DNA of 64,000 bases from assembly GCF_009735645.1 (NCBI RefSeq), contig NZ_CP032550.1:1922001-1986000 (forward strand), in the 5' to 3' direction. This document shows, in pieces, positions 35,072 to 43,792 of the stretch (position 1 is its first letter; each line of letters starts with the position of its first letter). The DNA comes from Microbacterium oryzae (GTDB lineage: Bacteria > Actinomycetota > Actinomycetes > Actinomycetales > Microbacteriaceae). The notes below the pieces were generated by a model that was given only the letters and a program-made list of their open reading frames with translations, did not search any database and had not been told where the DNA came from. The translations under genes were made by a program, and so were the position numbers.

Positions 35072-36052
35072 TTACGTTCCGCTGCGGGAGCGGTGGTGCG
35101 CGCCGAGGCGCTCGAGCCCCTCGTCGATCGTCACCGTCGGCCGCCACTGCAGATCGCGCACCGTGTCGCGCAGGTCGAACCAGTGGGCGGTCGACAGCTG
35201 CTCCGCGAGGAACCGCGTCATGGGCGGCTCGTCGGCGCCGGGTCGGATGGCCCAGGCACGCTCCACGAGGGATCCCGCGACGCGCGCGACACCGGCCGGC
35301 ACGCTCCACCGCGGCGGCTGGACGCCGGCCGCGCGGCAGATCCCCGCCATGAGGTCGCCCACGGGGCGCGGCTCGCCGTTCGTGAGGAGGTAGGCCCGGC
35401 CATGCGCCTCCGGCGCCCGGTCGAGCGCAGCGGCGATGCCCGTGGCGGCGTTGTCGATGTAGATCGTGTCGATGAGCGCGGTGCCGCCGTCGAGGAGAGG
35501 CAGGCGGCCGCGCCGCGCGCGCTCGACGATCCGCTCGATCAGCTGCGGGTCGCCCGGCCCCCACACGAGGTGCGGCCGGACGGCGACGACGTGCATCGCG
35601 TCGCCGTCGCGTGCGAGCGCGAGGAGCTCGGCCTCGGCCTTCGTCCGCGCGTAGTCGCCGCGTGCCGAGTCCGGCGACGCCGGCTCCGCCCCCACGCCGA
35701 CGAGCGACGATCCCGTGTGCGCGACCGACGGCGACGACACCTGCACGAAGCGCTCGACGCCGGCGCGCCCGGCCGCGTCGAGCATCGTCCGCGTGCCCTC
35801 GACGTTCACGGCGCGGAACTCCGTCCGGTCCCCGGCGAGCGAGACCTTGGCGGCGAGGTGCACGATCCCGTCGACCCCTGCGACCGCCCGCTCGGCGGTC
35901 GCGGCGTCGGTCACCGAGCCCAGGGCATCCTCGGCCCCGGCCACGCCCGACGGGCGGCGCTGCAGCGTGCGCACCTCGTGCCCGGCCGCGAGGAGCTGCT
36001 CGACGACGGCGCGTCCGAGGAAGCCGGATGCTCCCGTGACGAGGACCCTCAC
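35072..36052 (-). CDS. oleD: OleD-like NAD(P)-dependent 2-alkyl-3-ketoacid reductase
   Basis: A 326-residue extended short-chain dehydrogenase of the 3-beta-HSD group. The cofactor loop is GASGFLG at residues 7-13, and the active-site pair is Tyr134 and Lys138 in DYARTK. In olefin synthesis OleD reduces the 2-alkyl-3-ketoacid made by OleA to the beta-hydroxy acid. GTG 36052 overlaps the oleBC stop by four bases. Its TAA ends nine bases before hpt. Identification rests on sequence plus linkage to OleA and OleBC, since the fold alone would only give an epimerase/dehydratase-type reductase. Confidence 0.9.
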   Translation of the reverse strand: MRVLVTGASGFLGRAVVEQLLAAGHEVRTLQRRPSGVAGAEDALGSVTDAATAERAVAGVDGIVHLAAKVSLAGDRTEFRAVNVEGTRTMLDAAGRAGVERFVQVSSPSVAHTGSSLVGVGAEPASPDSARGDYARTKAEAELLALARDGDAMHVVAVRPHLVWGPGDPQLIERIVERARRGRLPLLDGGTALIDTIYIDNAATGIAAALDRAPEAHGRAYLLTNGEPRPVGDLMAGICRAAGVQPPRWSVPAGVARVAGSLVERAWAIRPGADEPPMTRFLAEQLSTAHWFDLRDTVRDLQWRPTVTIDEGLERLGAHHRSRSGT

Positions 36053-38739
36053 GGCCGGATCGCCTTCCCGCCGGCCAGCGTCCGCTCGGCCCATTCCGAC
36101 AGCCGGGTGCGGTCGATCTTGGAGTTGTGCCGGATGTCGGTGGGAAGCGCCGGCACCACGAGCACGGCCGCGAGCGGCAGCTCGGCCGCCGCGCGCACGG
36201 CGGCGGTCAGGTCGGGGCTCGCGAGGCCGGGGCGGCGCGCCGCGGGACGGGTCTCGACGACCGCCACGGCGCGCCGGTCCCCCTCCGGACCGATCCCGAC
36301 GACGGCCGCGCGCCGCACGGCGGCGACGGTCTCGATCTGCTGCTCGGTCGCGACGGGGGCGACGGGCCCGTCGGCCGTGACGATGACGTGCGGCAGCCGC
36401 CCCTCGACCCACAGCCGGCCATCGGCGTCGAGATGCCCGACGTCGCCGGTGCGGTGCCAGCGGCGCCCGTCCTGCGGCACCTCCCGCGCGGCCGCCCGGT
36501 CGGTCAGCCACAGCCGGTCGTACGCCGACTTCAGGTGCGGAGCGGAGATGAGGATCTCCCCCAGCACGCCGGGCTCCTCACCCGGCTCGCCCGTCGCGCG
36601 CCCGGCAGGGTCCAGCGCGCTGATCCGCACGCGCCCCTCGCCGATCGGGCGGCCCACGCACACGCCGCCGTCCGGCGCGGCCGCCGCGACGCGGATGCCG
36701 TCGAGGGTGGTGTCGGTCACGAGCAGGCACTCGGTCATGCCGTACGGGGTGTGCGCCACGGCTTCGGGCATGAGGTCGCCCGCCGATTCCAGCAGCGCGC
36801 GGCCGATCGGCGCCCCCGTGGACAGGAACGTCCGCACGTCGGCGAGCGCCTTCCGGTCCGCCGAGGCCAGGGCATCGGCGGTGGCGACGACGTTCAGGAT
36901 GGCCGCGGGCGAGAGGAAGACGATGCGCGCGTCGGACTCGCGAACGGCCGCGGCCACCGCCTGCGCGGTCAGCGTGCGCGGCGCGGACACGTCCATGTCG
37001 GGTGTGACCGAGCGCGTGCCGAGCGCAGGCCCCAGCAGGGCGAACGGCGCGAACCCGGTGACGAGGCCGGTGTCGGGCCCGACCTCGAAGTGCGCGGCGA
37101 GCGCGTCGCGCAGGGCCGACAGCTGCGCGTGCGAGTACACGGCGCCCTTCGCGGGCCCCGTGGAGCCCGAGGTGAAGAGGATGGCCGCGCGATCGGCGGG
37201 GTCCGGAGCCTCCGGGAGCTCGGCGTCCCGACCGAGCGCCGCGATCTCACCCAGCGTGTGCGAGACGCCGAGTGCGCGACGCGCCGCCGGGGCGAGCGCG
37301 ACGGCGGAGATGCGCTGCCCCGGCCAGCCGAGGGCACGCGCGGCGGCGAGCCCCTTCCGCTCGCCGATGAGGAATGCGGGCCACGCGCCGCGCACGGCGC
37401 GCGAGAGGCCCTTCACACCGAGTCCGGCATCGGCGACGACGACGACCGCGCCGATGCGCAGGCAGGCGTAGACGACGGCGGTGAGGGTGGCACCCGGCGG
37501 CACGAGCACCGAGACGCGGTCGCCGCGGCGCACGCCGATCGCGTGCAGGCCGGCGGCGATCGCGCGGACGCGCTCATCCAGCTGCCGCCAGCTGACGCGC
37601 CGCGTGGCGTGACCGGAGAGCTCCACCACGGCGATGTCGTCGTCCTCGCGGCGGGCGTCCAGCGGCGCCCAGAGCGGCACGTGCGGCGTCGCGGGCGTCG
37701 GCGCCCCCTCGGAAGGCGCGGCGTCCTCGGGCCGTGCGGCGTCCTCGGGAAGGCGGCTCCGGCCATCCGACCCGATGCCGCCATCGGGCAGGCGGTCGCC
37801 CAGCCAGGTCAGCAGCGCGTCGGCGCAGGGGCGGTCCTCCGCGACGAGGTGACCGGCTCCTTCGAAGCGGTGCACGTCGGCATGCGGCATCCGCCGCACG
37901 AGGTCGTCGAGGTAGCGGTCGGAGAAGACCGGGTCCTTCGGGCCCCAGAGCATGAGGGCCGGCACGTCGAGCTCGGCGACGCCCGCGGCGATGCGCTGCA
38001 GCTCGGGGCGGCTCTCGTGCCCGGCGTCGGCGGGGATGTCCGCGACGAACGCGCCGATCCCGCCGCGGCGCGCCGCGGTGCGGTACGGGGAGCGGTAGGC
38101 GTCGCGCACATCCCTCGGCAGCGCCGGCGACGCGAGCGCGAGGGTGGTGTCGAGGAACGCGGTCGTGCGGACGGTCGCCGACGCGAGCGCCGCGCGCGAG
38201 CCCGCGAGGCGCAGCACGGCGGGAATGGGCACGCCCTCGGGATGGTGGATCGCCGTGTTGAGCAGCGCGACGCCGGCGAGGCGCTCCCGGTGATCGACCG
38301 CCCAGCCGAGGGAGACGACGCCGCCCCAGTCGTGACCGAGCGTGACGACCGGCCCCTCGGGGACGACGGCATCCGCAAAGGCCGCGAGGTCGGCGACGCG
38401 CTGCGCGAGCGGCCGATGCGCATCGGTGCGCTCGGACCATCCCATCTCGAGCTGGTCGACGGCGACGACGCGCCAGCCCTCGCCGGTCTCCTCCGCCTGC
38501 CGCAGCGTGGCGGCCACGACGTGGCGCCACAGATACGACCACGTCGGGTTGCCGTGAACGGCGAGGATGGTGCCCAGCTGCCGGGCGCCGAGCTTCGCGA
38601 GCTCGTCCGCGGTGTCGACGTGATGCCAGGTGCGGCTCACGCCGGCGTCGACTCCCCGCCCCTCGATCACCGCGACCCGACTGTGACGTGCGTCGAAACC
38701 CGGGAGGCTCGCCGGCAGGGGCGAGGCGGGCTGCGTCAC
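36049..38739 (-). CDS. oleBC: OleBC fusion: beta-lactone decarboxylase plus beta-lactone synthetase
   Basis: An 896-residue fusion. Residues about 20-320 form an alpha/beta-hydrolase of the haloalkane-dehalogenase type, with HGNPTW at 62, nucleophile Asp137 in GHDWGG, Asp269 in GPKDP and His297 in GAGHLV; this is OleB, which decarboxylates beta-lactones to cis-olefins. A Pro/Ala/Glu linker (about 325-355) leads to the AMP-forming ligase half, with P-loop FTSGSTGPAKG at 522-532 and YGMTEC at 666-671; this is OleC, which closes the beta-lactone from the hydroxy acid. Fused OleBC is known from Actinobacteria. GTG 38739 overlaps the oleA stop (GTGA). Confidence 0.94.
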   Translation of the reverse strand: MTQPASPLPASLPGFDARHSRVAVIEGRGVDAGVSRTWHHVDTADELAKLGARQLGTILAVHGNPTWSYLWRHVVAATLRQAEETGEGWRVVAVDQLEMGWSERTDAHRPLAQRVADLAAFADAVVPEGPVVTLGHDWGGVVSLGWAVDHRERLAGVALLNTAIHHPEGVPIPAVLRLAGSRAALASATVRTTAFLDTTLALASPALPRDVRDAYRSPYRTAARRGGIGAFVADIPADAGHESRPELQRIAAGVAELDVPALMLWGPKDPVFSDRYLDDLVRRMPHADVHRFEGAGHLVAEDRPCADALLTWLGDRLPDGGIGSDGRSRLPEDAARPEDAAPSEGAPTPATPHVPLWAPLDARREDDDIAVVELSGHATRRVSWRQLDERVRAIAAGLHAIGVRRGDRVSVLVPPGATLTAVVYACLRIGAVVVVADAGLGVKGLSRAVRGAWPAFLIGERKGLAAARALGWPGQRISAVALAPAARRALGVSHTLGEIAALGRDAELPEAPDPADRAAILFTSGSTGPAKGAVYSHAQLSALRDALAAHFEVGPDTGLVTGFAPFALLGPALGTRSVTPDMDVSAPRTLTAQAVAAAVRESDARIVFLSPAAILNVVATADALASADRKALADVRTFLSTGAPIGRALLESAGDLMPEAVAHTPYGMTECLLVTDTTLDGIRVAAAAPDGGVCVGRPIGEGRVRISALDPAGRATGEPGEEPGVLGEILISAPHLKSAYDRLWLTDRAAAREVPQDGRRWHRTGDVGHLDADGRLWVEGRLPHVIVTADGPVAPVATEQQIETVAAVRRAAVVGIGPEGDRRAVAVVETRPAARRPGLASPDLTAAVRAAAELPLAAVLVVPALPTDIRHNSKIDRTRLSEWAERTLAGGKAIRP

Positions 38740-39758
38740 CAGGAGAGCTCCATCATCGCCGTGTTCAGCCCCGAGCCGACGCCCATGAGGAGCACGCGAT
38801 CGCCCCGCTTCAGGGTCGCGCTCTCCTCGACGAGGGTGATCGGGATGGACGCGGGTCCGACGTTGCCGTAGCGCGGGTAGGTCACCGGCACGCGGGAGCG
38901 GTCGAGCTTGGCGGCCTTCACGATGGCGTTCGTGTGAGCGGACGACACCTGGTGCGTGATGTAGCGGTCGACCGAGTCCCATCCCCACTCCGGCGCGGCC
39001 TCCTTCCACGCGGACACGACGAGCTCGAGGCCGCCCTTGAGCAGCGCCTTCGCGTCGGTGAACATGCCGTCGACGCTGCCCACGCAGAGCTCGTGGAACT
39101 GCGTCGCGGCGCGGGTGACGCCGCCGAGCAGGCGGTGGCCCTCGGGGTGCTCATCGGCGCGGCCCAGGACGGCCGCGGCTGCACCCGACCCCAGCGTGAG
39201 GGAGGCGAACTCGCTCATGAAGTCCTCGCGGCCGATGTCGGCGCGCAGCAGGCGGTTGATCGTGTTGACCTGGATGTCGTCGGCGTCCTCGCCGTTCACG
39301 ACGATGGCGTAGCGGATCTGTCCGGACTCGATCATGCCGGCCGCGAGGCTCATGCCGTTCATGAAGCCGAGGCACGCGTTGGCGACATCGAAGTTCACGG
39401 CGGAGGTGGGCATCCCGAGACCGTGGTGCAGGCGCACCGCGACCGACGGCTCGAGGTGCTTGCGGGTGACGGAGGTGTTGACGAGCAGGCCCACCTCGGA
39501 CGGGTCGACGCCGGCCTCGGCCAGCGCCCGTCGGCCCGCGGAGATCGTGGCGGCGTCGGACGACTCCCCCTCGGCCCAGTTGCGCCGCTCCAGCACACCG
39601 GCGACCCGTCGCAGCAGTCCGCTGCGCAGGCGCAGCCGCGACAGCGCATCCGAGAGGCGGCCCTCGATGTCATCGGAGGTCGTCACACGACTCGGCAGCT
39701 CGCTCGTGACGGACAGCAGTGCGACGTTGTCGAAGCGGGCGATGGCGTTTCCTGGCAC
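38736..39758 (-). CDS. oleA: OleA, thiolase-fold acyl-CoA head-to-head condensing enzyme
   Basis: A 340-residue KAS III/thiolase-fold protein. The catalytic residues are Cys129 in ANACLGF, His269 in ITHQVSSAH and Asn299 in RYGNVGPAS. Glu103 in KHLEPSVA probably corresponds to the glutamate that OleA donates across the dimer. It condenses two fatty acyl-CoAs without decarboxylation into a 2-alkyl-3-ketoacid, the first step of long-chain olefin synthesis. GTG 39758 has a strong GGAGGA site. It is the first gene of the ole cluster, 102 bases after tilS, with a palindrome in that gap. Confidence 0.94.
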   Translation of the reverse strand: MPGNAIARFDNVALLSVTSELPSRVTTSDDIEGRLSDALSRLRLRSGLLRRVAGVLERRNWAEGESSDAATISAGRRALAEAGVDPSEVGLLVNTSVTRKHLEPSVAVRLHHGLGMPTSAVNFDVANACLGFMNGMSLAAGMIESGQIRYAIVVNGEDADDIQVNTINRLLRADIGREDFMSEFASLTLGSGAAAAVLGRADEHPEGHRLLGGVTRAATQFHELCVGSVDGMFTDAKALLKGGLELVVSAWKEAAPEWGWDSVDRYITHQVSSAHTNAIVKAAKLDRSRVPVTYPRYGNVGPASIPITLVEESATLKRGDRVLLMGVGSGLNTAMMELSW

Positions 39759-39819
39759 GTATCCTCCGTAGGCGCGCGCCGGCGGAGCGGCCGCGTGGAC
39801 CTTCCAGCGTATTCGCTCT

Positions 39820-39841
39820 CGTATGCGGCGCGGGTCATACG
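39820..39841. promoter_or_regulatory. Inverted repeat between tilS and oleA
   Basis: CGTATG and CATACG are exact inverted arms 10 bases apart, about 60-80 bases before the oleA start. It is the only clear dyad in the gap and a possible operator for the ole genes. No regulator gene lies nearby, so the assignment is tentative. Confidence 0.4.
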
Positions 39842-39860
39842 GGCCGGTATCCCGGTGGCG

Positions 39861-40850
39861 TCAGGCGCGGGCGGCGAACACCACCAGGCCCGCTCGGCGC
39901 GCGGCCGTGAAGCCGGGGAGGTCGATGGGTCCCTGCCCGCTCCAGTCCGAGACGAGGCGCGCGACCTCGAGGGTCTGCGTGCGGGTGAGGCTCGCGCCGA
40001 ACTCGCTCTGCGCCACGTGCCGGATGATCCGGTGCCGGAGGGCGGGCGGGTTGGCGGCGAGCGCGGGGACGGAGATCGCGATGCCGGCCTCCGCCGGTTC
40101 GACGATGTCCTCGATGACCTCGTCGATCATGTCGGCGAAGGCCTCGTTGTCCTCGCGCAGCTGATCGGCCGTGCGCGCGAGCGCCTCCGCGACCCCCGGG
40201 CCGAGCTCGTGCTCGAGCACGGGGAGCACGCGGCTGCGCACCCGGACCCGCGCGAAGCGGTCCTCGTCGTTGTGCGGATCCGCCCACGGCGCGAGGTCGG
40301 ATGCGCGGCAGAACGCGTGGGTCTGCGCGCGACGCAGCCCGAGAAGCGGCCGCAGCCACGCGAGACCGCGCGCGTCGACGCGACGCGGCGGCATGCCGGC
40401 GAGGCTTCCCGCGCCCGCCCCCCGAGCGAGGCCGAGCAGCACGGTCTCCGCCTGGTCGTCGAGCGTGTGGGCGAGGAGGACCGCGGCGGCGCCCTCCTCC
40501 GCTGCGACCTCGCGCAGGGCGGCGTAGCGGGCGTCGCGGGCGGCGGCCTCGGGACCGCCCTCCGCCCCCACCTCGACGCGGACGATGCGCGCATCCGCGG
40601 CCCCGGCCATCCGCGCCTGCTGCGCTGCTCGCCGAGCGACGTCGGCCGAATCGTCCTGCAGCCCGTGATCGACGGTCGCCGTCACGACCCGGAGGCCGAG
40701 TCGGGGCGCCTCGAATGCCGTCGCGACGGCGAGGGCCAGCGAGTCGGGCCCGCCCGACAGCGCGACGACGATCGCGGCGCCCGATCCCTCGAGCGGTGCG
40801 AGCGCGGTGCGCACGGCGAGACGGACGGCGGCGATGGCGGGATCGAGCAC
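39861..40850 (-). CDS. tilS: tRNA(Ile)-lysidine synthase
   Basis: A 329-residue PP-loop ATPase. [15 protein letters not shown] near residues 28-42 is the ATP pyrophosphatase motif and [20 protein letters not shown] near 135 the family signature. The C-terminal part (residues about 230-325) is a short substrate-binding extension. It attaches lysine to C34 of tRNA-Ile(CAU), changing its codon reading to AUA. GTG 40850 lies six bases after a TAGCGT box. In most actinobacteria hpt is the next gene; here the ole cluster intervenes. Confidence 0.95.
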   Translation of the reverse strand: MLDPAIAAVRLAVRTALAPLEGSGAAIVVALSGGPDSLALAVATAFEAPRLGLRVVTATVDHGLQDDSADVARRAAQQARMAGAADARIVRVEVGAEGGPEAAARDARYAALREVAAEEGAAAVLLAHTLDDQAETVLLGLARGAGAGSLAGMPPRRVDARGLAWLRPLLGLRRAQTHAFCRASDLAPWADPHNDEDRFARVRVRSRVLPVLEHELGPGVAEALARTADQLREDNEAFADMIDEVIEDIVEPAEAGIAISVPALAANPPALRHRIIRHVAQSEFGASLTRTQTLEVARLVSDWSGQGPIDLPGFTAARRAGLVVFAARA

Positions 40851-40856
40851 GATCCC

Positions 40857-40862
40857 ACGCTA
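40857..40862 (-). promoter_or_regulatory. Candidate -10 box for leaderless tilS transcript
   Basis: TAGCGT on the minus strand, six bases before GTG 40850. It would drive tilS and probably some of the downstream ole-hpt-ftsH-fol genes. Confidence 0.5.
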
Positions 40863-40951
40863 GCGGGCACGCGAGCACGCGCTTCGTCGGGCGGCGGCGC
40901 GCGCGGCTACGCTGGGCACGTCAGATTTCCTTACGAGAGGACACCACTCGC

Positions 40952-41488
40952 ATGGGCGCGTACGACGCAGTCATCGAGATCCCGCGCGGCAGCCGCGTGA
41001 AGTACGAGGTCGACCACGGCACGGGGCGCGTGTTCCTCGACCGTGTGCTCTACACGACCTTCGGCTACCCGACCGACTACGGGTTCTTCGACAACACGCT
41101 GGGAGAGGACGGCGACCCGCTCGACGTCCTCGTGCTGCTCGACCACGCCATCTACCCCGGTGTCAGCGCCAAGGTGCGCCCCGTCGCCGTGCTGAAGATG
41201 AGCGACGAGGCCGGCGGCGACGACAAGGTCGTGGCCGTGCTCGCGAAGGACCCGCGCTGGGACCACATCCAGGACGTCGACGACCTCCCGGAGTTCACGC
41301 GCAAGGAGATCGCGCACTTCTTCGAGCACTACAAGGACCTCGAGCCCAACAAGTGGGTCAAGGTCGACGAGTGGGCCGGAGCCGCCGAGGCCGAGCGTCT
41401 CGTGCAGGAGGCGTTCGAGCGCTTCGAGGAGCACGAGGGCCAGACCCGCACGCAGGGCGAGGGCGAGCTGCCCGACTCCCGCGCCTGA
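40952..41488 (+). CDS. ppa: Inorganic pyrophosphatase
   Basis: A 178-residue family I soluble enzyme. [24 protein letters not shown] (residues about 35-58) carries the metal-binding acidic cluster D-x-D-P-x-D, with [12 protein letters not shown] at the start. It hydrolyses diphosphate and pulls biosynthetic reactions forward. A GAGAGGA site lies 13 bases before ATG 40952. A large hairpin follows its stop. The last 15 residues are a charged tail longer than in enteric homologues. Confidence 0.97.
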   Translation: MGAYDAVIEIPRGSRVKYEVDHGTGRVFLDRVLYTTFGYPTDYGFFDNTLGEDGDPLDVLVLLDHAIYPGVSAKVRPVAVLKMSDEAGGDDKVVAVLAKDPRWDHIQDVDDLPEFTRKEIAHFFEHYKDLEPNKWVKVDEWAGAAEAERLVQEAFERFEEHEGQTRTQGEGELPDSRA

Positions 41489-41494
41489 GTCCCA

Positions 41495-41544
41495 CGACGA
41501 GAAGGGGGCCCGCCGATCACCGATCGGCGGCCCCCTTCTCGTCG
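41495..41544. terminator. Bidirectional hairpin terminator between ppa and M23 peptidase
   Basis: A stem of about 23 bp (CGACGAGAAGGGGGCC arm with one bulged C, plus CGCCGATC) closes on an ACC loop. It lies in the convergent gap and reads as a terminator on both strands, with the G-run giving C/U-rich 3' sides. Confidence 0.85.
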
Positions 41545-41551
41545 TCGCGCG

Positions 41552-43057
41552 TCAGACCGAGATGCCTCGCGCGGCCATGAAGTCGATGGGGTTCACCGTC
41601 GCGCCGTTGACGTAGACCTCGAAGTGCAGGTGGCAGCCGAACGAGTTGCCGGTGTTGCCCTCGAGTGCGATGAGCTGACCCGCCTCGACCCACTGGCCCT
41701 GCCCGACGAGCAGGCCGCCGTTGACGATGTGGCCGTAGCCGGTGCCCGTGCCGTCGCCGTTGTCGATGTGGATGTAGTTGCCGTAGCCGCCGTTGTACCC
41801 CGAGTAGATCACGGTGCCGGAGTGGGCGGCGTAGATGCCCGAGCCGCAGCCGGCGGCCAGGTCGACGCCCGCGTGGAACGACGACGAGCAGTAGCTCGAC
41901 CCGCAGATCTGGTAGCGGCGCCCGTAGCCGGAGGTCTGCACGCCGTTGTTCGGACGCACCCAGCCGTTCGAGCCCGACTGCGTGCTGCCACCGCCGCCGC
42001 CGTTGTCGGCGGGAGCCTGCGGCGGCGCGGGCGCGGGCGCCGGCTGCTGTCCGCCGCCGCTGTTCTGCTGCTGGCGCTCCTGCTCCTGACGCTGCTGCTC
42101 CAGCTGGCGCTGCTGCTCGAGCTGCTGCTGCCGGAGGATCTCCCGCTGGCGCTCGGCCTCCTTGCGCGCACGCTCCTCAGCGAGGCGACGCTGCTCCTCC
42201 TCGTACCGCCGCTTCGCCTCGACACCCGCCTGGTACTCGGCGACGGTCTTCTCGGTGTTGTCCTTCAGAGCCGCGAGCTGCGCCTCGAGGGTGATGAGGT
42301 TCGCCTCCTGGTCGGCGAGCGCGGCCTCTGCGGCCTGCTGCGCCGCCTGCGCGGCCGCCATCTTCTCCTCGGCGATCTTCTGCAGCCGGTCCCGCTCGGT
42401 GCGGGCGGTCTCGGCCTGGTCGCTCAGCGACTGAGCGGAGTCGCGCGCGGAGGCCGCCTCGGCGTAGACGGACTCGTTCCGCTCGATGAGCTTGTCCATC
42501 TGCCCGAGCTGCGTGAGCAGCTCGTCGGCGTTCTCCGCGGAGCCCGCGAAGAGAAGCTCGAGCGAGGTGTCGTCGCCGCCGGAGCGGGAGAGCTGCGCGG
42601 CGAGCCGCGCGGCGGTCTGCGCCGCCGCATCGGCCTTCTCGGCCTGCTCGTCGGCCTGCTTCTGCAGCTCATCGGCGCGGTACGCCGCCTCGTAGAACGC
42701 CTGCTGCGCGGCGTAGTAGTCGTCTGCGGCGGCCTTCGCGGCGGCCTTCGTCTCGTCGACGCGGCTCTGGAGGCCGGCGATGAGTCCCTCGATGCGGGTG
42801 ACCTCGGCCGCCTTCGCGGCCTCGTCGCCGCGCGCGGCTTCCACGTCGTCCCAGCTCGGATAGTCGTCGGGGTTGTACGTCAGCGCCGCCGCGGACTGCT
42901 TCGCGCCGAAGGCGCCCACTCCCGCGCCGATCGTGGCGACGCCGAGGGCGCCGAAGATCAGGGCGTTGCGTCGGGAGAGAGGGTTCCAGAGGATGCGTCG
43001 CTCTGCGGCGGTGGGTGCGCAGTCGCACTCCTCCACGAGGTTCTTCTCGACGTTCAT
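41552..43057 (-). CDS. M23-family murein endopeptidase with coiled-coil domain
   Basis: A 501-residue EnvC/NlpD-like protein. A cytoplasmic 30-residue tail is followed by a hydrophobic export segment (ALIFGALGVATIGAGVGAFGA, residues about 31-51). A long Ala/Glu/Gln coiled coil spans about 75-300. A Q/P/G-rich linker leads to an M23 domain with zinc ligands HAGVDLAAGCG near 393 and HLHFEV near 476. It should cleave or scaffold cleavage of peptidoglycan cross-bridges outside the membrane. The start has GAAGGG in front. It converges with ppa across a large hairpin. The tRNA array on the opposite strand begins 213 bases upstream. Confidence 0.9.
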   Translation of the reverse strand: MNVEKNLVEECDCAPTAAERRILWNPLSRRNALIFGALGVATIGAGVGAFGAKQSAAALTYNPDDYPSWDDVEAARGDEAAKAAEVTRIEGLIAGLQSRVDETKAAAKAAADDYYAAQQAFYEAAYRADELQKQADEQAEKADAAAQTAARLAAQLSRSGGDDTSLELLFAGSAENADELLTQLGQMDKLIERNESVYAEAASARDSAQSLSDQAETARTERDRLQKIAEEKMAAAQAAQQAAEAALADQEANLITLEAQLAALKDNTEKTVAEYQAGVEAKRRYEEEQRRLAEERARKEAERQREILRQQQLEQQRQLEQQRQEQERQQQNSGGGQQPAPAPAPPQAPADNGGGGGSTQSGSNGWVRPNNGVQTSGYGRRYQICGSSYCSSSFHAGVDLAAGCGSGIYAAHSGTVIYSGYNGGYGNYIHIDNGDGTGTGYGHIVNGGLLVGQGQWVEAGQLIALEGNTGNSFGCHLHFEVYVNGATVNPIDFMAARGISV

Positions 43058-43269
43058 CGCACCCTTCTCCGCACGTACACGCACCAGCCGAAACAGTAGC
43101 AACTTCCGTCACAGCCGGCATCTTCACGGGTGCGAAAGCGGGGGATTCCCAGCCCATCCTCGCGCGTCTTCCCGGCGCGGCACGCCCGGCGCGCGGGCGC
43201 GGTTTGGATTTTTCGAAACCGTCTGCGTATGCTGGATCGTCGGCAAGCGTGAGCCCGAGGTTCACTCCC

Positions 43270-43342
43270 GGCCCCATCGTTTAGCGGCCTAGGACGCCGC
43301 CCTTTCACGGCGGTAGCACGGGTTCGAATCCCGTTGGGGTCA
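43270..43342 (+). tRNA. tRNA-Glu(TTC)
   Basis: A 73-base cloverleaf with acceptor GGCCCCA and a G2-U71 pair, anticodon stem-loop CCGCCCTTTCACGGCGG (anticodon TTC), T-loop GGTTCGAATCC and discriminator A. It is the first of three tRNAs in one array. Confidence 0.97.
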
Positions 43343-43384
43343 CACGAGCTGATACAATTGAAAATCTGTGCGAAAGCACATCAT

Positions 43385-43458
43385 GGCCCTGTAGCGCAGT
43401 TGGTTAGCGTGCCGCCCTGTCACGGCGGAGGTCGCGGGTTCAAGTCCCGTCAGGGTCG
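43385..43458 (+). tRNA. tRNA-Asp(GTC)
   Basis: A 74-base cloverleaf with acceptor GGCCCTG/CAGGGTC, anticodon stem-loop GCCGCCCTGTCACGGCGG (anticodon GTC), T-loop GGTTCAAGTCC and discriminator G. It lies 42 bases after tRNA-Glu. Confidence 0.97.
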
Positions 43459-43523
43459 CTCCGAACGATGGGCCTTCTTTCGAGAAGGCCTTTCGTCTAG
43501 GAAGCGGCAGATATCTGCAGCTC

Positions 43524-43596
43524 GGCTCTGTAGCTCAGTTGGTAGAGCGCACGACTGAAAATCGTGAGGTCACGGGATCGACGCCCGTCGGAGCCA
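43524..43596 (+). tRNA. tRNA-Phe(GAA)
   Basis: A 73-base cloverleaf with acceptor GGCTCTG/CGGAGCC, anticodon stem-loop ACGACTGAAAATCGT (anticodon GAA) and discriminator A. It is the last of the Glu-Asp-Phe array. The T-loop reads GGGATCGACGCCC, the less common variant seen in many actinobacterial tRNA-Phe. Confidence 0.96.
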
Positions 43597-43606
43597 CCGA
43601 AGAGAG

Positions 43607-43632
43607 AATGCCCCCGGTTCGCCGGGGGCATT
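43607..43632 (+). terminator. Hairpin terminator of the tRNA array
   Basis: AATGCCCCCGG and CCGGGGGCATT form an 11-bp stem with a TTCG-type loop, 11 bases after tRNA-Phe, followed by TTCTCGTT. It is a good intrinsic terminator. Confidence 0.85.
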
Positions 43633-43792
43633 TCTCGTTCCGTCCGCCGTGCCGCGCCGGGTGAGACGCGCTCCCGGGCCGCCCGAGCGCGCCGAGACAG
43701 CGTCTCCGCTCCCACACCGCGGGTCGCGCGTGCTCAGTCGGAGCGTCCGCGCAGTCTCGGAGCGCAGAGGGCTCGCGGGAGCATCCGGAAGC

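Noticed and set aside
32192..37471. Very long plus-strand open frame opposite the folE-ftsH-hpt-ole genes
   Set aside because: It runs antisense through several well-recognised proteins, has the Arg/Ala/Gly-rich composition of high-G+C shadow frames and shows no domain.
43058..43269. Possible c-di-AMP (ydaO) riboswitch before the M23 gene
   Set aside because: Such switches precede some actinobacterial wall hydrolases, but I could not place the conserved core in this leader.
43270..43596. CRISPR-like spaced repeats
   Set aside because: The repeated GCCGCCC stems are parts of three tRNAs; no array of direct repeats exists in the window.
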